Positions 1 to 12,298 of a stretch of DNA of 64,000 nucleotides are shown one piece after another. The stretch comes from Henningerozyma blattae CBS 6284 (taxonomy: Eukaryota > Ascomycota > Saccharomycetes > Saccharomycetales > Saccharomycetaceae): contig NC_020185.1 of NCBI RefSeq assembly GCF_000315915.1, positions 806,001 through 870,000 of the forward strand, in the 5' to 3' direction. Both the position numbers and the translations under genes were made by a program. Below the pieces are notes generated by a model. It saw nothing but the letters and a program-made list of their open reading frames with translations, did no database searches and was not told where the DNA came from. The stretch's first letter is position 1, and each line of letters begins with the position of its first letter.

Positions 1-94
1 GACTTTTATCAAAAAATTAAAATTAGAAAGATCAGAAAGTGGAATGCAAATTAAGTTTTACAATAAAAAAATCATAATTGGATAATAATCAAGT

Positions 95-1819
95 TTATTT
101 ACCAAACATTTTCTTCCAAGCTGGTTGATCATCATTGGCCATAGCAGCAACATCATAATCAGCACCTCTTTCAGATGGTGGAACCCAAGAGGCGGATTTC
201 CATGGTAAGACACCTTCTTCCCACATAACGTTGACATCTTCCAAAACCATACCTTTAGTTTCTGGAACAAAGAAGAAAACGTAAAACCAGGCGAAAACTA
301 AACAACCTAAGAAAACGTAACCGTAGTAGAAGTTAATAGCACCAGTAATGAAAACGGTGAAGAAACCAATAGCAAAGTTCCACATTTGGTTGGAAACAGT
401 AGCTAAAGCCATACCCTTGGCCTTAACCTTCAATGGGAAAGATTCAGAAATAATAACGAATGGAACTGGAGCCCATGAAGTAGCGAAACAGAAAATAAAG
501 AAACAGGAGAAACAAATCATACAGTTACCAGCACCTTGAGAAGTGACACCACCGTTCTTACCCTTTGGCCATAATCTAGTAACACCAACAGAAGCAAAGA
601 CAACCATACAACAGGTCATACCAGCGGCACCCCACAATAAACAAGTTCTTCTACCGAATCTATCAACTAAATACAAGGCAACAAAAGTGGAGAAGAAATT
701 AACAACACCAAAAACAATAGAAGTTTCATAACCATCTTCTAAACCGACAGCCTTGAAAATCAAAGTACCATAGTAGAAGAAATAATTAGCACCAGTCAAT
801 TGTTGCAAAGCTAATAACATAATACCGTTGATAACTCTTGGAAGAATCTTGTGTTTAGTATCCAACATATCACCCCAGGTGGCGGTACCTTCAGCTCTTT
901 CCTTGTCGACAGCAGCTTGAATTTCATCAGCTTCCAAAATAACAGCTGGATCATCTGGAGAAACCTTGTTGGACTTGGCAATAGAACGTTTACCATCTTC
1001 GTATCTACCCTTTTCAATCAAGAATCTTGGAGATTCTGGAACGAATAACATGGCACCGACTAAAAACAAACACCAAGCAAATTGTAAACCTAATGGGACT
1101 CTCCATTGACGAGAATCATCATATTTTTTAGTACCGTAGTTAGCACAGTAACCTAAGAAAATACCCATGGTAATCATCAATTGGTAACAGGAGACCATAG
1201 CACCTCTTAAATGTTTTGGAGAGACTTCGGAAATCAACATAGGAGATGAAATAGCAATAATACCACAACCTAGACCAGCAACAATTCTACCAATCATATA
1301 TTGGTACCAAGCCTTAACAGAAGCAATTTGAATAATAGTACCGACGACGAAAATAATAGAAGCAATAATAATAGCCATACGACGACCATACATATCACCC
1401 AAACGACCTAAGAAGAAACAACCAATGGCTTGACCAATGTTGAACATGGAAGTCAGCAAACCAGTTCTAACCTTGGACAAATAACGAGTGCCAGAACCAC
1501 TGGTAGAACCAAATCTAGCCAAGAAATCAGTATGAGATTCAAAACCACCAATGGTACCAGAATCCCAACCAGAAATGTAACCACCGAATGCAACCATGAC
1601 ACACATGATACAGACTGATAAATAGGCAGAGGCTGGTTTCTTTGGGATATCAATAGCAGCTTCTGGGGTTAAAGATCCAGTATCAGAAAATTCTTTTTTC
1701 ATATCATCGTCTCTGTTAGAGTAGGAACCGGATACCATTGATTGGGATTCAATGGCACCTTCAATTTCCGTGGCGATGTCAGTTTGTTCTACAGGATGAG
1801 TTTTGTCGTATTCAGACAT
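95..1819 (-). CDS. HXT: Hexose transporter, HXT family (gene 1, group A)
   Basis: 574-residue sugar porter of the major facilitator superfamily, expected to carry hexoses across the plasma membrane by facilitated diffusion. A hydrophilic tail of about 65 residues precedes TM1 (GWDSGTIGG, Asp86). The sugar-porter signatures follow: [10 protein letters not shown] near 138-147, PESPR at 261-265, [13 protein letters not shown] near 339-351, DRFGRR near 386-391 and PETKG near 519-523. The protein ends in KKMFGK like its neighbours. Ala344 sits where Hxt7 of S. cerevisiae has Asp340, and Gln478 where canonical Hxts have Trp. Val489 replaces the proline of GFFTPF in TM11, which every other complete paralogue in the window keeps. 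The ATG is the first in frame and follows a TATA box by about 105 bp. HXT is used as a family symbol; no one-to-one orthologue can be named. Confidence 0.95.
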   Translation of the reverse strand: MSEYDKTHPVEQTDIATEIEGAIESQSMVSGSYSNRDDDMKKEFSDTGSLTPEAAIDIPKKPASAYLSVCIMCVMVAFGGYISGWDSGTIGGFESHTDFLARFGSTSGSGTRYLSKVRTGLLTSMFNIGQAIGCFFLGRLGDMYGRRMAIIIASIIFVVGTIIQIASVKAWYQYMIGRIVAGLGCGIIAISSPMLISEVSPKHLRGAMVSCYQLMITMGIFLGYCANYGTKKYDDSRQWRVPLGLQFAWCLFLVGAMLFVPESPRFLIEKGRYEDGKRSIAKSNKVSPDDPAVILEADEIQAAVDKERAEGTATWGDMLDTKHKILPRVINGIMLLALQQLTGANYFFYYGTLIFKAVGLEDGYETSIVFGVVNFFSTFVALYLVDRFGRRTCLLWGAAGMTCCMVVFASVGVTRLWPKGKNGGVTSQGAGNCMICFSCFFIFCFATSWAPVPFVIISESFPLKVKAKGMALATVSNQMWNFAIGFFTVFITGAINFYYGYVFLGCLVFAWFYVFFFVPETKGMVLEDVNVMWEEGVLPWKSASWVPPSERGADYDVAAMANDDQPAWKKMFGK

Positions 1820-1923
1820 GATTAATATTTGTTTGAATAATAATCTTGATGTGTTGTCTTGATGTATAACATTAAAGAAAGAAAAGTTGTGATAAAAATG
1901 AATTTAGATCAAATAATGTGAGG

Positions 1924-1931
1924 TATTTATA
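1924..1931 (-). promoter_or_regulatory. TATA box of gene 1
   Basis: TATAAATA on the minus strand, about 105 bp before the ATG of gene 1. It matches the yeast TATAWAWR consensus. Confidence 0.6.
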
Positions 1932-2436
1932 CAAATTTTTTTCGATATTTTTCATGAATTGTCCATTCTTTTGATATCGGATTTGGACTTCAAGTTGTTA
2001 TACTTACGTTTCTTTGTCTTATGCCTATTAAAGCCAAGGCTTTTAGGAATACTGTTATTTCAATCTGCATGATTTCTACAGAGCTTACGAATTAGGTGAT
2101 ATATCCTATGCAACTTGAAAATAGCTAACCTAGTCATTAAAGTGCAAGATTCTAATATATCTATTCTCTGGAGAAACGAAGAAACTCTTGTAGGAGCAAG
2201 TATCTTTCGAAGAAAATATTCTAGTTTTCAAATTTTTATATCTGGGGAAAAACTAAAAAATACCTCACATCAGTTCACACATTGTGATGAAGTCAGCCAA
2301 GACAGGAAACATGTCAGCCGGCAGATACTGGAATATCTTGTTGTTTTTCCCTATAGTTTCCTATACTGGAAATACCCCAGGTTGTTCCAGGTTCAAGGCT
2401 TCAAAAGACCCCACTTTCTGAACACTAGAACAAACT

Positions 2437-2997
2437 TTTTCCGTACCAAGTTGAACCAGCATACAGAGTGCACCGACTCCACTCGAATCTGGGGAGAACA
2501 GACATCCCTGGAGAACTTATAGAAACTAAGTAGCTGGAGAATCTGGAGCACCCAGATCAAACGAGTCTTGTTTTTCCGTTGCTACGGGTCTCGTGTGGCG
2601 GTAGGCAATTGATGGAATGTCCTTCGGGGAACTGTAATCCGACTGGTATTGATTGACCTTACTTGGCTCGGAAAAATAATATCGGGCAGGAATTTCTTCG
2701 GAAAAATTGCTACAGGAAAAATACTACAGGAGATCTACGGCATTCCATACTAAGAAAATTGCAGTTTTAGGAAGGAGACCACGTAGAAAGTAGTCAAGGA
2801 ATATTCTTTGTATTCTATTTTGTTTAACAAGTGTGTGTGTCAGTACTACCACAAAATTAGTTGAAATTATTTCTTGTACTTTTTAGAAATCCGGATTTTG
2901 TTAGGACATCGGAATATCTTTATTGTACGAAGGCAGTAGAGCAGTGTACAATCTTCAGTTAATTATTGTCGAGAAAAAAATTGCTATATTTTATCCG
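2437..2997. promoter_or_regulatory. Cluster of seven Rgt1-type sites upstream of gene 1
   Basis: CGGANNA occurs at 2669, 2699 and 2910 on the plus strand, and at 2437, 2572, 2635 and 2991 on the minus strand (left coordinates). Rgt1 represses HXT genes in S. cerevisiae through this motif. At this base composition I would expect roughly one site per 0.9 kb, so seven in 560 bp is an excess. The cluster lies 0.6-1.2 kb before the ATG. Binding is inferred. Confidence 0.5.
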
Positions 2998-4960
2998 GTA
3001 TGGTTTCTCCTACTTGGTAACTAATACAATTTGGTCTACAAAATTTCTTGAAACACTTATTTCCGTCTTAAATTTACTGGGCGGAAGTTACATGTATTGT
3101 TAAAACAATAACTAATATGTAGAGGAATAGGCATTCATTAAATTATTATAAAATCAAACTGAGAAATTGGTCACTATTAAAATAATTGAATTTACAATGG
3201 TATCATTGTCGGACAAATATTTGTCACAATATTGATAGAACTAGTTTTGATCTTTCTGTCGTACATATGAATTATGAGGTATTGTTTGTATCAACACTTG
3301 TCTTCGAAAATATTATATGTTATTGGTATAGTTCTTCAATTTTATCCAGTATTTGTGTTTTTAAAAAGTTCTTTTTTTCAAATGGATAAAAGATTTTTTT
3401 TACTTTCTGTAACTACACTTTTATTCATTTTTGGAAGCTTTTTCTTATCTTTATCAAGAAGAACATTCTAATCTTTTGGTTTTATGAACCTCTCTTACTC
3501 GAACCTAGATATCTGTAGTCTTGACGCCAGAATTTAGTTCCATAGTTATAATCTAACAAAAGTCTTCGTCTATTTAAATTATATCGAACAAATGCCAAAA
3601 AAAATTACAGTATATTTTTACTTTAACTAAATTATTTCATATAACATATTATAGTGAATGATCCTCAAGGCTCTATATATTGTAAAAGGAATAAATATTC
3701 TTAAAGGTATATTAGTAGTCAGGTGCCGAATTATGTATTTATTATTGTTTTGTTATTCCAACACTCAATCAATTTTGAAAATTTAAGTCTTAACGAAAAA
3801 AACGATAAATAGCGAATAAAAAAAAAAAGATGTGTAGAGACTATTATTTAATTTTAAAACATTAATCTTGGATATATTTTATATTATACAATAAATTCTA
3901 AGACAGAATGGGATATTTAACATTTAAACGAAAATTTATCGCAAGTATAAGTTGTATTAATATTAGAGTCCGACATTATTTAGAGAATAATTCTGTTGTT
4001 AATAGTAAAGTTATATTATAGAAACCTCCTACCCTTCTAAGTAGGAGTAAAATATATAAAAATAAATATAAGAAATACAAACTTATAAACGAATTTATGC
4101 AGGCTATTTATAAGTTTCAATTTTGGACGAGAAGAGCCAATTCATGTTCTATACCTAATGAAAATAGTTTCACTTAGCTTACCTGTTTAGTGTATCATGA
4201 TAATTATAATTAGATATATAATATTATGACACATCATTTACTTCAATAGTTAATCTTATGACACATGAATTACCTAATTGGGATTTTATTAGTATTATTA
4301 TTTGTACATCATACTCTTCTATTATTCCTAAACTAGTAATTATTACTTGTTTACGCATAAAGACCTATTATATTTATTAACATTCATTTTCAACAAAAAT
4401 ATTGAGGCATCAAAAGAGTATGAAGTGATATATATTAAAAATCATAACTACTTAACTAACGTCTGACTAACTATCAGTATTGCTGCTCACCCTTCTTAAA
4501 ATTAACCAGTTAAAAAAATAGGAGTTTTTTTCTTTTTATATAAAATAATAGATGAAATATCCCTCCAATCTTAAAGTAATGAAAATTTATGAAGAATGAC
4601 TTCATAGAGACATCTATATAGATATATTATCAAAATTTCGAAAACTTAATTTTAAAGTAGCTCAAAGTTTGTTATAGATATTGATTTACTAACGACAGAA
4701 TTTTACCAAAATAAAGAAGCTTGCACATTTCTTATAACAATCCACTTATTAGTTGTTTGAAGTGTTTTTTCATAAAAACATGAAATAAAAAGATATAAAA
4801 AAAAATTGAAAGTTCTTCAAAGTTCAACAAATATGTAATAAATTTAACCAGTAAAAGTTAAAAAAAAGTCATTATTATTTATTATTTGTTATATTTCTTT
4901 GTTATTTAAGAATATCTCTGAATTAAAAAAAAGTAATTATAAAAATTTTAAAATCGTTAA

Positions 4961-6685
4961 TTAATGTTTACTAAACATTTTCTTCCAAACTGGTTGATCA
5001 TCCTTTGCCAGTTCATCAACATCATAAGTAGCACCTCTTTGAGAAGGTGGAACCCAAGAGGCAGATTTCCATGGTAAGACACCTTCTTCCCACATAACGT
5101 TAACATCCTCTAAAACTAATCCTTTAGTTTCTGGGACAAAGAAAAAGACGTAGAACCAAGCAAACACCAAACAACCTAAGAAGACGTAACCATAATAGAA
5201 GTTAATAGCACCTGTAATAAATGGAGTGAAGAAACCAATAGCAAAGTTCCACATTTGATTGGAAACGGTACCCAATGCCATACCTTTTGTTTTCACTCTT
5301 AATGGGAATGATTCAGAAATGATGACAAATGGAATTGGTGCCCATGAGGTAGCGAAACAGAAAATGAAGAAACATGCAAAACAAATCATACAATTACCTG
5401 CACCTTTTGAAGTGACACCACCATTTTCTCCATTAGGCCATAATTCAGTTACACCAACTGAAGCATAAACAACCATACAGCAGATCATACCGGTAGCACC
5501 CCATAACAAACAAGTTCTTCTACCGAATCTATCGACCACATACAAGGCAACAAATGTGGAAGCAAAGTTAACAACACCAAAAACAATAGAAGTCTCGTAA
5601 CTATCTTCTAAACCAACTGCTTTGAAAATAGTAGTACCATAGTAGAAGAAATAGTTAGCACCAGTTAATTGTTGCAAACCCAGAACAATAACACCCATTA
5701 GAACTCTTTGGAAGACTTTATTCTTTGTGTCAAACATTTCTTTCCAACCAGCTTCACCTTCTGCCCTTTCCTTCTCGACTGCAACCATAATCATATCAAC
5801 TTCAGAAATAACAACTGGGTCATCAACTGGAAGCTTATTTGATTTTGAAACTGATCTTCTTGCTTCTTCAATCTTTCCCTTTTGTACTAAATATCTTGGT
5901 GATTCTGGAACAAACAACATACCAGCTACCATAAATAAACACCAAGCAAATTGCAAACCTAACGGAATTCTCCATTGACGAGAATCATCATATGTTTTAG
6001 TACCGTAGTTAGCACAGTAACCTAAGAAAATACCCATGGTAATCATCAATTGGTAACAGGAGACCATAGCACCTCTCATTGCTTTTGGAGAAACTTCCGA
6101 AATCAACATTGGAGATAGAACAGCAATCACACCCATACCAACACCAGCAACGATTCTTCCAATGAAATATTGATACCAAGCTTCAACAGAGGCAATTTCA
6201 ATGACATTACCGACAATGAAAATGATTGAAGCAATAATTAAACCCATACGACGCCCATACATATCACCGAGACGACCTAAGGCAACACATCCAATGGCAC
6301 AACCAACATTAAAGATGGAAACAATTAAACCTGTTCTTACTTTAGACAAATAATAAGTACCATCAGCACGTCTGGTACCAAATCTTATCAAGAAATCGGT
6401 ATGGTTGATGAACCCACCAATAGTACCAATATCCCAACCATTAATGAACCCACCAAAAGCAACCATTAAACACATTAAACATACTGTAATGTATTCTGTA
6501 GGATTTCTTTTTGGGATCTCTAGTAATGGTTCACCTACAGACAAATTTGGAGTCTGCGTTTTTTTCACGTTAAGAGCATCGTTATCTTGTACAGACGTTA
6601 GTATTGAGTTTAATTCTTCAATTTCAGTAGAATTTGAAGAACCTGTAACCGAAGGGTTCAAATTATTATTTCCTTCTGACGACAT
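4961..6685 (-). CDS. HXT: Hexose transporter, HXT family (gene 2, group C)
   Basis: 574-residue HXT-type sugar porter. The N-terminal tail is rich in Asn and Ser, and TM1 reads [11 protein letters not shown] (Asp85). It shares [12 protein letters not shown] in TM4-TM5 with genes 7 and 12, which places it in group [29 protein letters not shown] and PETKG are all intact, and TM11 has SNQMW. Ala near residue 343 takes the place of the Hxt7 affinity Asp. The protein ends in KKMFSKH. A 106-bp stretch in TM5 (5971-6076) is almost identical to gene 1, which suggests local gene conversion between members of different groups. The spacer behind it lacks a dense Rgt1 cluster but has two Mig1-type boxes. 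Confidence 0.95.
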   Translation of the reverse strand: MSSEGNNNLNPSVTGSSNSTEIEELNSILTSVQDNDALNVKKTQTPNLSVGEPLLEIPKRNPTEYITVCLMCLMVAFGGFINGWDIGTIGGFINHTDFLIRFGTRRADGTYYLSKVRTGLIVSIFNVGCAIGCVALGRLGDMYGRRMGLIIASIIFIVGNVIEIASVEAWYQYFIGRIVAGVGMGVIAVLSPMLISEVSPKAMRGAMVSCYQLMITMGIFLGYCANYGTKTYDDSRQWRIPLGLQFAWCLFMVAGMLFVPESPRYLVQKGKIEEARRSVSKSNKLPVDDPVVISEVDMIMVAVEKERAEGEAGWKEMFDTKNKVFQRVLMGVIVLGLQQLTGANYFFYYGTTIFKAVGLEDSYETSIVFGVVNFASTFVALYVVDRFGRRTCLLWGATGMICCMVVYASVGVTELWPNGENGGVTSKGAGNCMICFACFFIFCFATSWAPIPFVIISESFPLRVKTKGMALGTVSNQMWNFAIGFFTPFITGAINFYYGYVFLGCLVFAWFYVFFFVPETKGLVLEDVNVMWEEGVLPWKSASWVPPSQRGATYDVDELAKDDQPVWKKMFSKH

Positions 6686-6878
6686 GATGAAATAATGAAA
6701 GGATTATATGATGTAAATTTTTTGTTATTTCAAACTATTAATATTAATAAAAAACTATGAGGGGGGTTTGAAAATATTTGTTCTTTTTTTATTTTAATTT
6801 TGTATGTATATTTGATTTTTTTTACAAAATAATTAAATACAAAAAGAAATATTTCAATACTATCAAGGTGTATGTATC

Positions 6879-6886
6879 CTTTTATA
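6879..6886 (-). promoter_or_regulatory. TATA box of gene 2
   Basis: TATAAAAG on the minus strand, about 195 bp before the ATG of gene 2. Confidence 0.5.
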
Positions 6887-7254
6887 TATTTTCCACATAA
6901 GAATCTTTTTGTATTTTTATTCAAATATTCAAATGTGTATTGACGAAAAAAATATAACAAGAATATACCTATTTGCCAGATGCAGCCCGCCCATCAAAGG
7001 AGAACATTTTCTGACTATATAGTAAATCATCACTATCCATTGAATATAATATAGCAAACTAATATTTTTATTTTATGGTGGAGCTTCTACTATTGTTCCA
7101 CCCACCCTGAATCACCATTTATATTAGAGATGATCATCGCCACTGACAAAAAGATTCGAGTGAGACATATCCCATTCCAATATCTAGCGCGAATTTCAAC
7201 CGTCCGCACCAGTAATTCTGATTTCGGATTGTAAACTCCCTGTTGAAAATCTTT

Positions 7255-7358
7255 GCGGGGAAAAGGGTGCAAAAAGGAAAAAAAGGGTCGATCAACTATA
7301 AATGAAAAACACCCTTAACAGAGGGCATCCTTTAATTAAAAAAAATGGATAGGCGGGG
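7255..7358 (+). promoter_or_regulatory. Two Mig1-type GCGGGG boxes upstream of gene 2
   Basis: GCGGGG lies at 7255-7260 and 7353-7358, 570-675 bp before the gene 2 ATG. The second has an A-rich 5' side, as Mig1 sites usually do. Glucose repression through Mig1 is inferred. Confidence 0.35.
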
Positions 7359-9180
7359 TATTTACAGATGAAAAAGGGTATAATTATGACAGTTAATAAA
7401 GAAGGTGTATACGATTAACATAAAAAAAATTTGGAACGTCGATTCCAAGTAAGCTTTACTTTTTTTTTCCTTTTTTCCCCTAATATATCCAGCTATTAAT
7501 TGCTTGGCCCCTTAAGATTTAATTTATCTTTTGGAAAGATGCAAAGTTATACCACCCGATCTTCCTGAGGAGATATTTAGATGTTACCAATTTCTTGAAA
7601 AGAACATTTATTCGATCTAACCAAGTGGAATTTCGACATTGTAATATTTTTTTTTGCTTGTTCTCTATCAGAAATTATTACGCCTTCTATCTTCTATAGT
7701 TACTTGTAGTAATTCCTGAGTAATAACAACAATGAAGTCTTTAACTTAAAGGACTATAGAAATCGATTGGTATGTATTTTGTCTAGATACGTGATATATA
7801 ATAATATTAGTTTCCAGATTTCCAGACCACTCTTGTTGATACTTTTCGTTTCTTTCTTTTCTCTCTATATCTTGGTCATAGTGAAAACTTTTCATCTTCG
7901 TGTTTATATATTCTTGTAGATCTCATCTCATCTGAATAGAAAGTCGTCACGTGACTTCAAAACCACTGCGCCAGATATTAATAATGGAAATTATTGTAAA
8001 TATGTGACAGACATGATCTTGCATAGTAAAGCATAAATGTTCCTAGCTTATTTTTAGTGTCGGAACTATATGGTATAATTCCTTCCTATAAACATCCCTG
8101 CATATCTAAACAGTGTATCTATATTTATGTGATGTTACAAAATAATACTATTTCAATTTATGCACCGAGTAATTCAGCTTGTTAAAAGACATCACTTAAT
8201 ACGTAATGTTTTTCACCAAATATCCAGAATACGAACGGTTGAATTTTTCCGTGCTATGATACCCGCGCTTATTATGCTTCTGATATTTAAAATGACTTCA
8301 ACCATCGGTCAAATAAAAATTGACTAATTAAAACTTTCCTATAAAGTTAACCGTGACTGGCGGATCGGCTATGGTACATATATTTTCCCAATTAGTACAT
8401 ATCTGTACGTATTAGGCATACATTTATTTTAAGATAAGAGCCATAATAAGTAACCGTTGAAAGGTGTGATTCTTAATATAATCTTAACTTTTCTTACAGT
8501 AACCAAATGCCTAACTCTTAGAGCTTATTGACAAAAACAAGATGATGTTCCGATAAAATTAGTTGTTCCCTTGTACTAACTATAAGGGACAGAGCTTTAT
8601 TTCGTGCCCAAATCAAACTTAAAATGTAGATAGTTCAAATAATATAAACAAAATCATATTGTAGATGTCGGTCTTATAATTTTTAAGTCTTTTATTGTAA
8701 GTTTCGAAGTCTCAATTTCTTAAAACACTATATATAAATATACATATGTATATACATTTACGAGGTAAGCATATGCTGCCAGAGAAAAATGAAGTATTTA
8801 TAAAATAATTTTTTTGAAAACGTACGTCTTAAATCAAAAAAAAAAAATGAAAATAATGGTGAAGAGAATTTTATAACCTATAGTCATACAGAAAAGCCAA
8901 AGTGAAAAATGTTAACATGAAAACTGATAAAATATAAAACAGTTGCATTTAAAAAAAATAACGAGATGAAAATAATGAAAGAATGAGAAAAAATTATGAT
9001 AATAAATAAAAAAAGAAAGAATTAATCTTACCAATGAGCTTGTCATGAAGATAAAAAATTTAAAAAATTGAAATAGAATAATGAAATATTAAAATGTTAT
9101 AATATCATGAAAGTAATAAAGATGCATAGATGTATTATGGCTGGATAATGGAAGTAAAAAAATTACGAATTAAAATGGAA

Positions 9181-10962
9181 TTACTTACCAAACATTCTTT
9201 TCCATATTGGCTTATCATCTGTTGCCATAGCGTTAATATCATAATCTGCTTCTCTTTGAGAAGGTGGGACCCAATTGGCAGACTTCCATGCTAAGACACC
9301 TTCTTCCCACATAACATTGACATCTTCTAAGATTAACCCCTTAGTTTCTGGAACTAAGAAGAAGACATAAAGCCATGCCAAACATAAACAACCTAAAAAG
9401 ACATAACCGTAGTAGAAGTTAATGGAGCCGGTAATGAATGGAGTGAAAAAACCAATACAGAAGTTCCACAATTGATTAGATACAGTTGCTAAAGCCATAC
9501 ATTTTGCTTTCACTCTTAAAGGAAAAGACTCTGCGATGATGACATGAGGAACTGGCCCCCAAGTAGCAGCAAAACAAAATAGGAAAAAACTTGTGAACAC
9601 AATCATACAATTACCAGCACCCTTGGATGAAATACCGGCATTTTTACCTTCTGGCCATAATCTAGTAACACCAACTGAAGCAAAGACAACCATACAACAG
9701 ATCATACCGGCACAACCCCATAATAAACATGTTCTTCTACCAAATCTTTCAATAATATACAATCCAATAAAAGTGGAAAAGAAATTGACAGTACCAATAA
9801 TAATTGCACCTTCATAACCGTTCTTCATACCTACAGTGTGGAATAGAAGTGTACCATAGTAGAAGAAATAATTAGCACCGGTCAATTGTTGTAAACCCAT
9901 TACAGCAATACCATTAATCACTCTTTGTAGAATTTTATGTTCCACATCTAAAAGATCTTTCCATTTTGCCTTACCTTCTTCTCTTTCTTTTTCAATAGCA
10001 ACTTGGATATATTCAGCTTCATAAATAACAGCTGGATCATCAGGGTTTACTCTATTAGATCTACCAATCGAACGCTTTGCATCCTCAAATCTACCATTTT
10101 CAATCAAATATCTTGGAGATTCTGGAACGAAGACCATAGCAGTGATTAAGAACAAAGCCCAAGCAAATTGTAAACCTAATGGAATTCTCCATTGTCTCGA
10201 ATCGTCATAGTACTGTGTACCATAATTAGAACAATAACCTAGGAAAATACCCATTGTGACCATTAATTGATATGTTGCAACTAAAGCACCTCTTAAATGT
10301 TTTGGAGCCACCTCAGAAATTAACATAGGGCACAAAACTGCGAATAAACCACAACCTAGACCTGAGACAATTCTACCAATCATATACTGATACCAGGCAT
10401 GAATAGAAGCAATTTCAATAATAACACCGGCGATAAAAATGGAAGCTGCAAAAGCAATACCAATACGACGACCATACAAATCACCGACACGACCCAAGAA
10501 AAAAACACCACATGCTTGACCAAGATTCTGTGTTGCAGTTAATAACCCAGCTCTAACCTTGGACAAATAATATACACCACTTTTATTTCTTGAACCAAAT
10601 CTCCTCTTAAAATCGGGATGCGATTCAAACCCACCAATAGTACCAGTATCATAACCGGGAATATAACCACCAAATGCAATCATTACACAAATAATACTTA
10701 CAGCAATATAAGCGGATGCTGGTTTCTTTGGAAGAGCGATATGAGATACAGTATCTTCATCGGCATCATTTTCGCTGAAATTATCCTTATCTTTTGCATC
10801 TTTGGCGGAATAATCTGTTTTTATTTCAGAATCTGATTCTGGAGTTGTTGAAAAGTTGTCATTTTCGAGTTCGTTACCAATTCTTTTTCCAACAGGACCT
10901 TCCTGAATACCATTCTCTATTTCGGCGACAGTATCTACTAGCGATGACATTATATTATGCAA
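9181..10962 (-). CDS. HXT: Hexose transporter, HXT family (gene 3, group D)
   Basis: 593-residue sugar porter, the longest in the array because of an acidic N-terminal tail of about 85 residues. A second ATG at codon 5 (10950) gives MSSL, closer to the neighbours' starts, and may be the real start. TM1 is [11 protein letters not shown] (Asp105). With gene 4 it shares GQACG in TM2, [10 protein letters not shown] and the block [12 protein letters not shown]10 reads [13 protein letters not shown]: a His (about 473) stands where Gal2 has Trp455, Hxt2 has Tyr440, and most paralogues here have Phe. TM7 has TGAN and TM11 has SNQLWNF. PESPR and PETKG are intact. Genes 3 and 4 are divergent, sharing a 7.75-kb spacer. 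Confidence 0.95.
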   Translation of the reverse strand: MHNIMSSLVDTVAEIENGIQEGPVGKRIGNELENDNFSTTPESDSEIKTDYSAKDAKDKDNFSENDADEDTVSHIALPKKPASAYIAVSIICVMIAFGGYIPGYDTGTIGGFESHPDFKRRFGSRNKSGVYYLSKVRAGLLTATQNLGQACGVFFLGRVGDLYGRRIGIAFAASIFIAGVIIEIASIHAWYQYMIGRIVSGLGCGLFAVLCPMLISEVAPKHLRGALVATYQLMVTMGIFLGYCSNYGTQYYDDSRQWRIPLGLQFAWALFLITAMVFVPESPRYLIENGRFEDAKRSIGRSNRVNPDDPAVIYEAEYIQVAIEKEREEGKAKWKDLLDVEHKILQRVINGIAVMGLQQLTGANYFFYYGTLLFHTVGMKNGYEGAIIIGTVNFFSTFIGLYIIERFGRRTCLLWGCAGMICCMVVFASVGVTRLWPEGKNAGISSKGAGNCMIVFTSFFLFCFAATWGPVPHVIIAESFPLRVKAKCMALATVSNQLWNFCIGFFTPFITGSINFYYGYVFLGCLCLAWLYVFFLVPETKGLILEDVNVMWEEGVLAWKSANWVPPSQREADYDINAMATDDKPIWKRMFGK

Positions 10963-11425
10963 ATTTAAAATGAAAAATATCTAAATAAGTCTGATAAAAT
11001 GTTTGTTTTTTTAATCTTTTTTTCGTTACTTTGGATTAATAAATAAAAATGATACGGAGGTATTAATATAAATGTTCCCTGCAATTGTATCAATTATATT
11101 TGAAAGCTTTTCTTGGTTACATCTGATTAAAGAAGAGAATCTATAAACCATTAAAATATATATTTAGCAATTTTACTGGCTCTATTTATAAGAACCCAAC
11201 ACTTCAATTTCTGATAATGGGAAGGAAATTGGTAATATTTCATCAAAAAAAACATAAGTGACTAGGTGCATTTGGAGCTGAATAAATTACTCATGCTTAC
11301 CCCACAATAGCTCTGTTTAACGTTTTTTTATTTTAAAAAAAGCATTTACGTTATTACAATTGGAAACTTTTTCTAGCTGCGAAATGCCTGTTTGTTGACA
11401 AGTATTATACAAATTCAATTAACCT

Positions 11426-11439
11426 CCCCCCCCCCCCCC
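11426..11439 (+). repeat. Run of 14 cytosines
   Basis: Uninterrupted C14 in strongly AT-rich DNA, about 460 bp upstream of the gene 3 ATG. It is the longest C or G run I noticed in the window. Confidence 0.9.
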
Positions 11440-12132
11440 TCCATAAGACGTATGACAAATAAGCATTTGTTTTACTATAATTACTATTACATGCCTGATA
11501 TCACTGTAGAAGCTACCAGCTTTTTTCTAAACTAATATTAACATACGACTCCAATACCTTAAAAATATACGTCAGTTGTAATTATTTGATGTCTAGGCAA
11601 CAAAGACCGGGGCTACGGATATCTTTATAGCTTACCTAGGAAACCGCAATCCAGATTGATAAGACAATATTATCCTACCTCTTTGTAACCACACACTTTA
11701 TGATACCAAACCCAGGTATACGTTTAAGGAAACCCACATCCCACGTAACTGATTCAAGTTGTGAATTTTATTACTGTGTTAGTATGATACAAAATTTCCA
11801 TTATGCGTACTGGCTCTAGAACCATGGAAAGATATATCAGCGATCGACGCTATACATCTAAACATTATCCAACGAAAAACTGGAGGTCAGGTAAGTAACA
11901 TAGTAAGGACACATCCGACTTTTTTTCGTTTGTTTACGCGTTAATAATAGACCATATATTCATGGCAGAATAATTCCTTCTTCAGAGCGATTCTAGATGT
12001 TTTCCAGTTTATTTATTACGCACCAAAGTTCTCCTTTGGGAACTTTCTTAGATCAGGCACTATCGCCTGAATATTTCAATGTTGTTATTCCGGGTACTCT
12101 GACGCGGCGCTTTCTAGGTAGGGTCAAAATAA

Positions 12133-12298
12133 TTCTCCGGTTTTGCAGTCAACGAAGAACCTGGGGAACAATTAAAAAGGAAAGTGGCGGAGATCGTGAA
12201 CTTTTCTCGGAAAAGATCGTACTAATAAAACTGGAGAAGTTTATTCCCTTGCAAGGTAATATCGTCATTTAAGTCCGTACCGCGGATTACCGGATAAT
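12133..12298. promoter_or_regulatory. Four Rgt1-type sites upstream of gene 3
   Basis: CGGANNA occurs at 12208, 12284 and 12292 on the plus strand and at 12133 on the minus strand, within 166 bp and about 1.2-1.3 kb before the gene 3 ATG. Further single sites follow to the right. Binding is inferred from the motif. Confidence 0.45.

Larger units (their letters stand above)
1820..4960. other. Intergenic: promoter of gene 1 and 3' flank of gene 2
   Basis: 3.1 kb without a credible gene. The part next to gene 1 holds its TATA box and, at 2437-2997, a GC-richer patch with seven CGGANNA sites. From about 3100 to 4960 the sequence is very AT-rich with no recognisable element. A 135-codon open frame at 2115-2522 starts with TTG and contains no ATG, so it is not called. 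Confidence 0.8.
6686..9180. other. Intergenic: promoter of gene 2 and 3' flank of gene 3
   Basis: 2.5 kb with no supported gene. It contains the TATA box and two GCGGGG boxes of gene 2 in its first 700 bp. The last 400 bp next to gene 3 are A/G-rich on this strand, as is typical of the 3' flanks in this array. Short open frames at 6730-6960 and 7090-7272 have no recognisable content. Confidence 0.8.

Noticed and set aside
2115..2522. Open frame of 135 codons on the plus strand
   Set aside because: It begins with TTG and has no ATG inside, overlaps the Rgt1-type cluster of gene 1 and matches no family I know.
4022..4048. Short inverted repeat CTCCTAC / GTAGGAG as a possible terminator
   Set aside because: A 7-bp stem is weak, and hairpin terminators are not used by yeast RNA polymerase II.
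11997..12272. Open frame of 91 codons upstream of gene 3
   Set aside because: It has an ATG but overlaps the candidate regulator sites and shows no recognisable domain.
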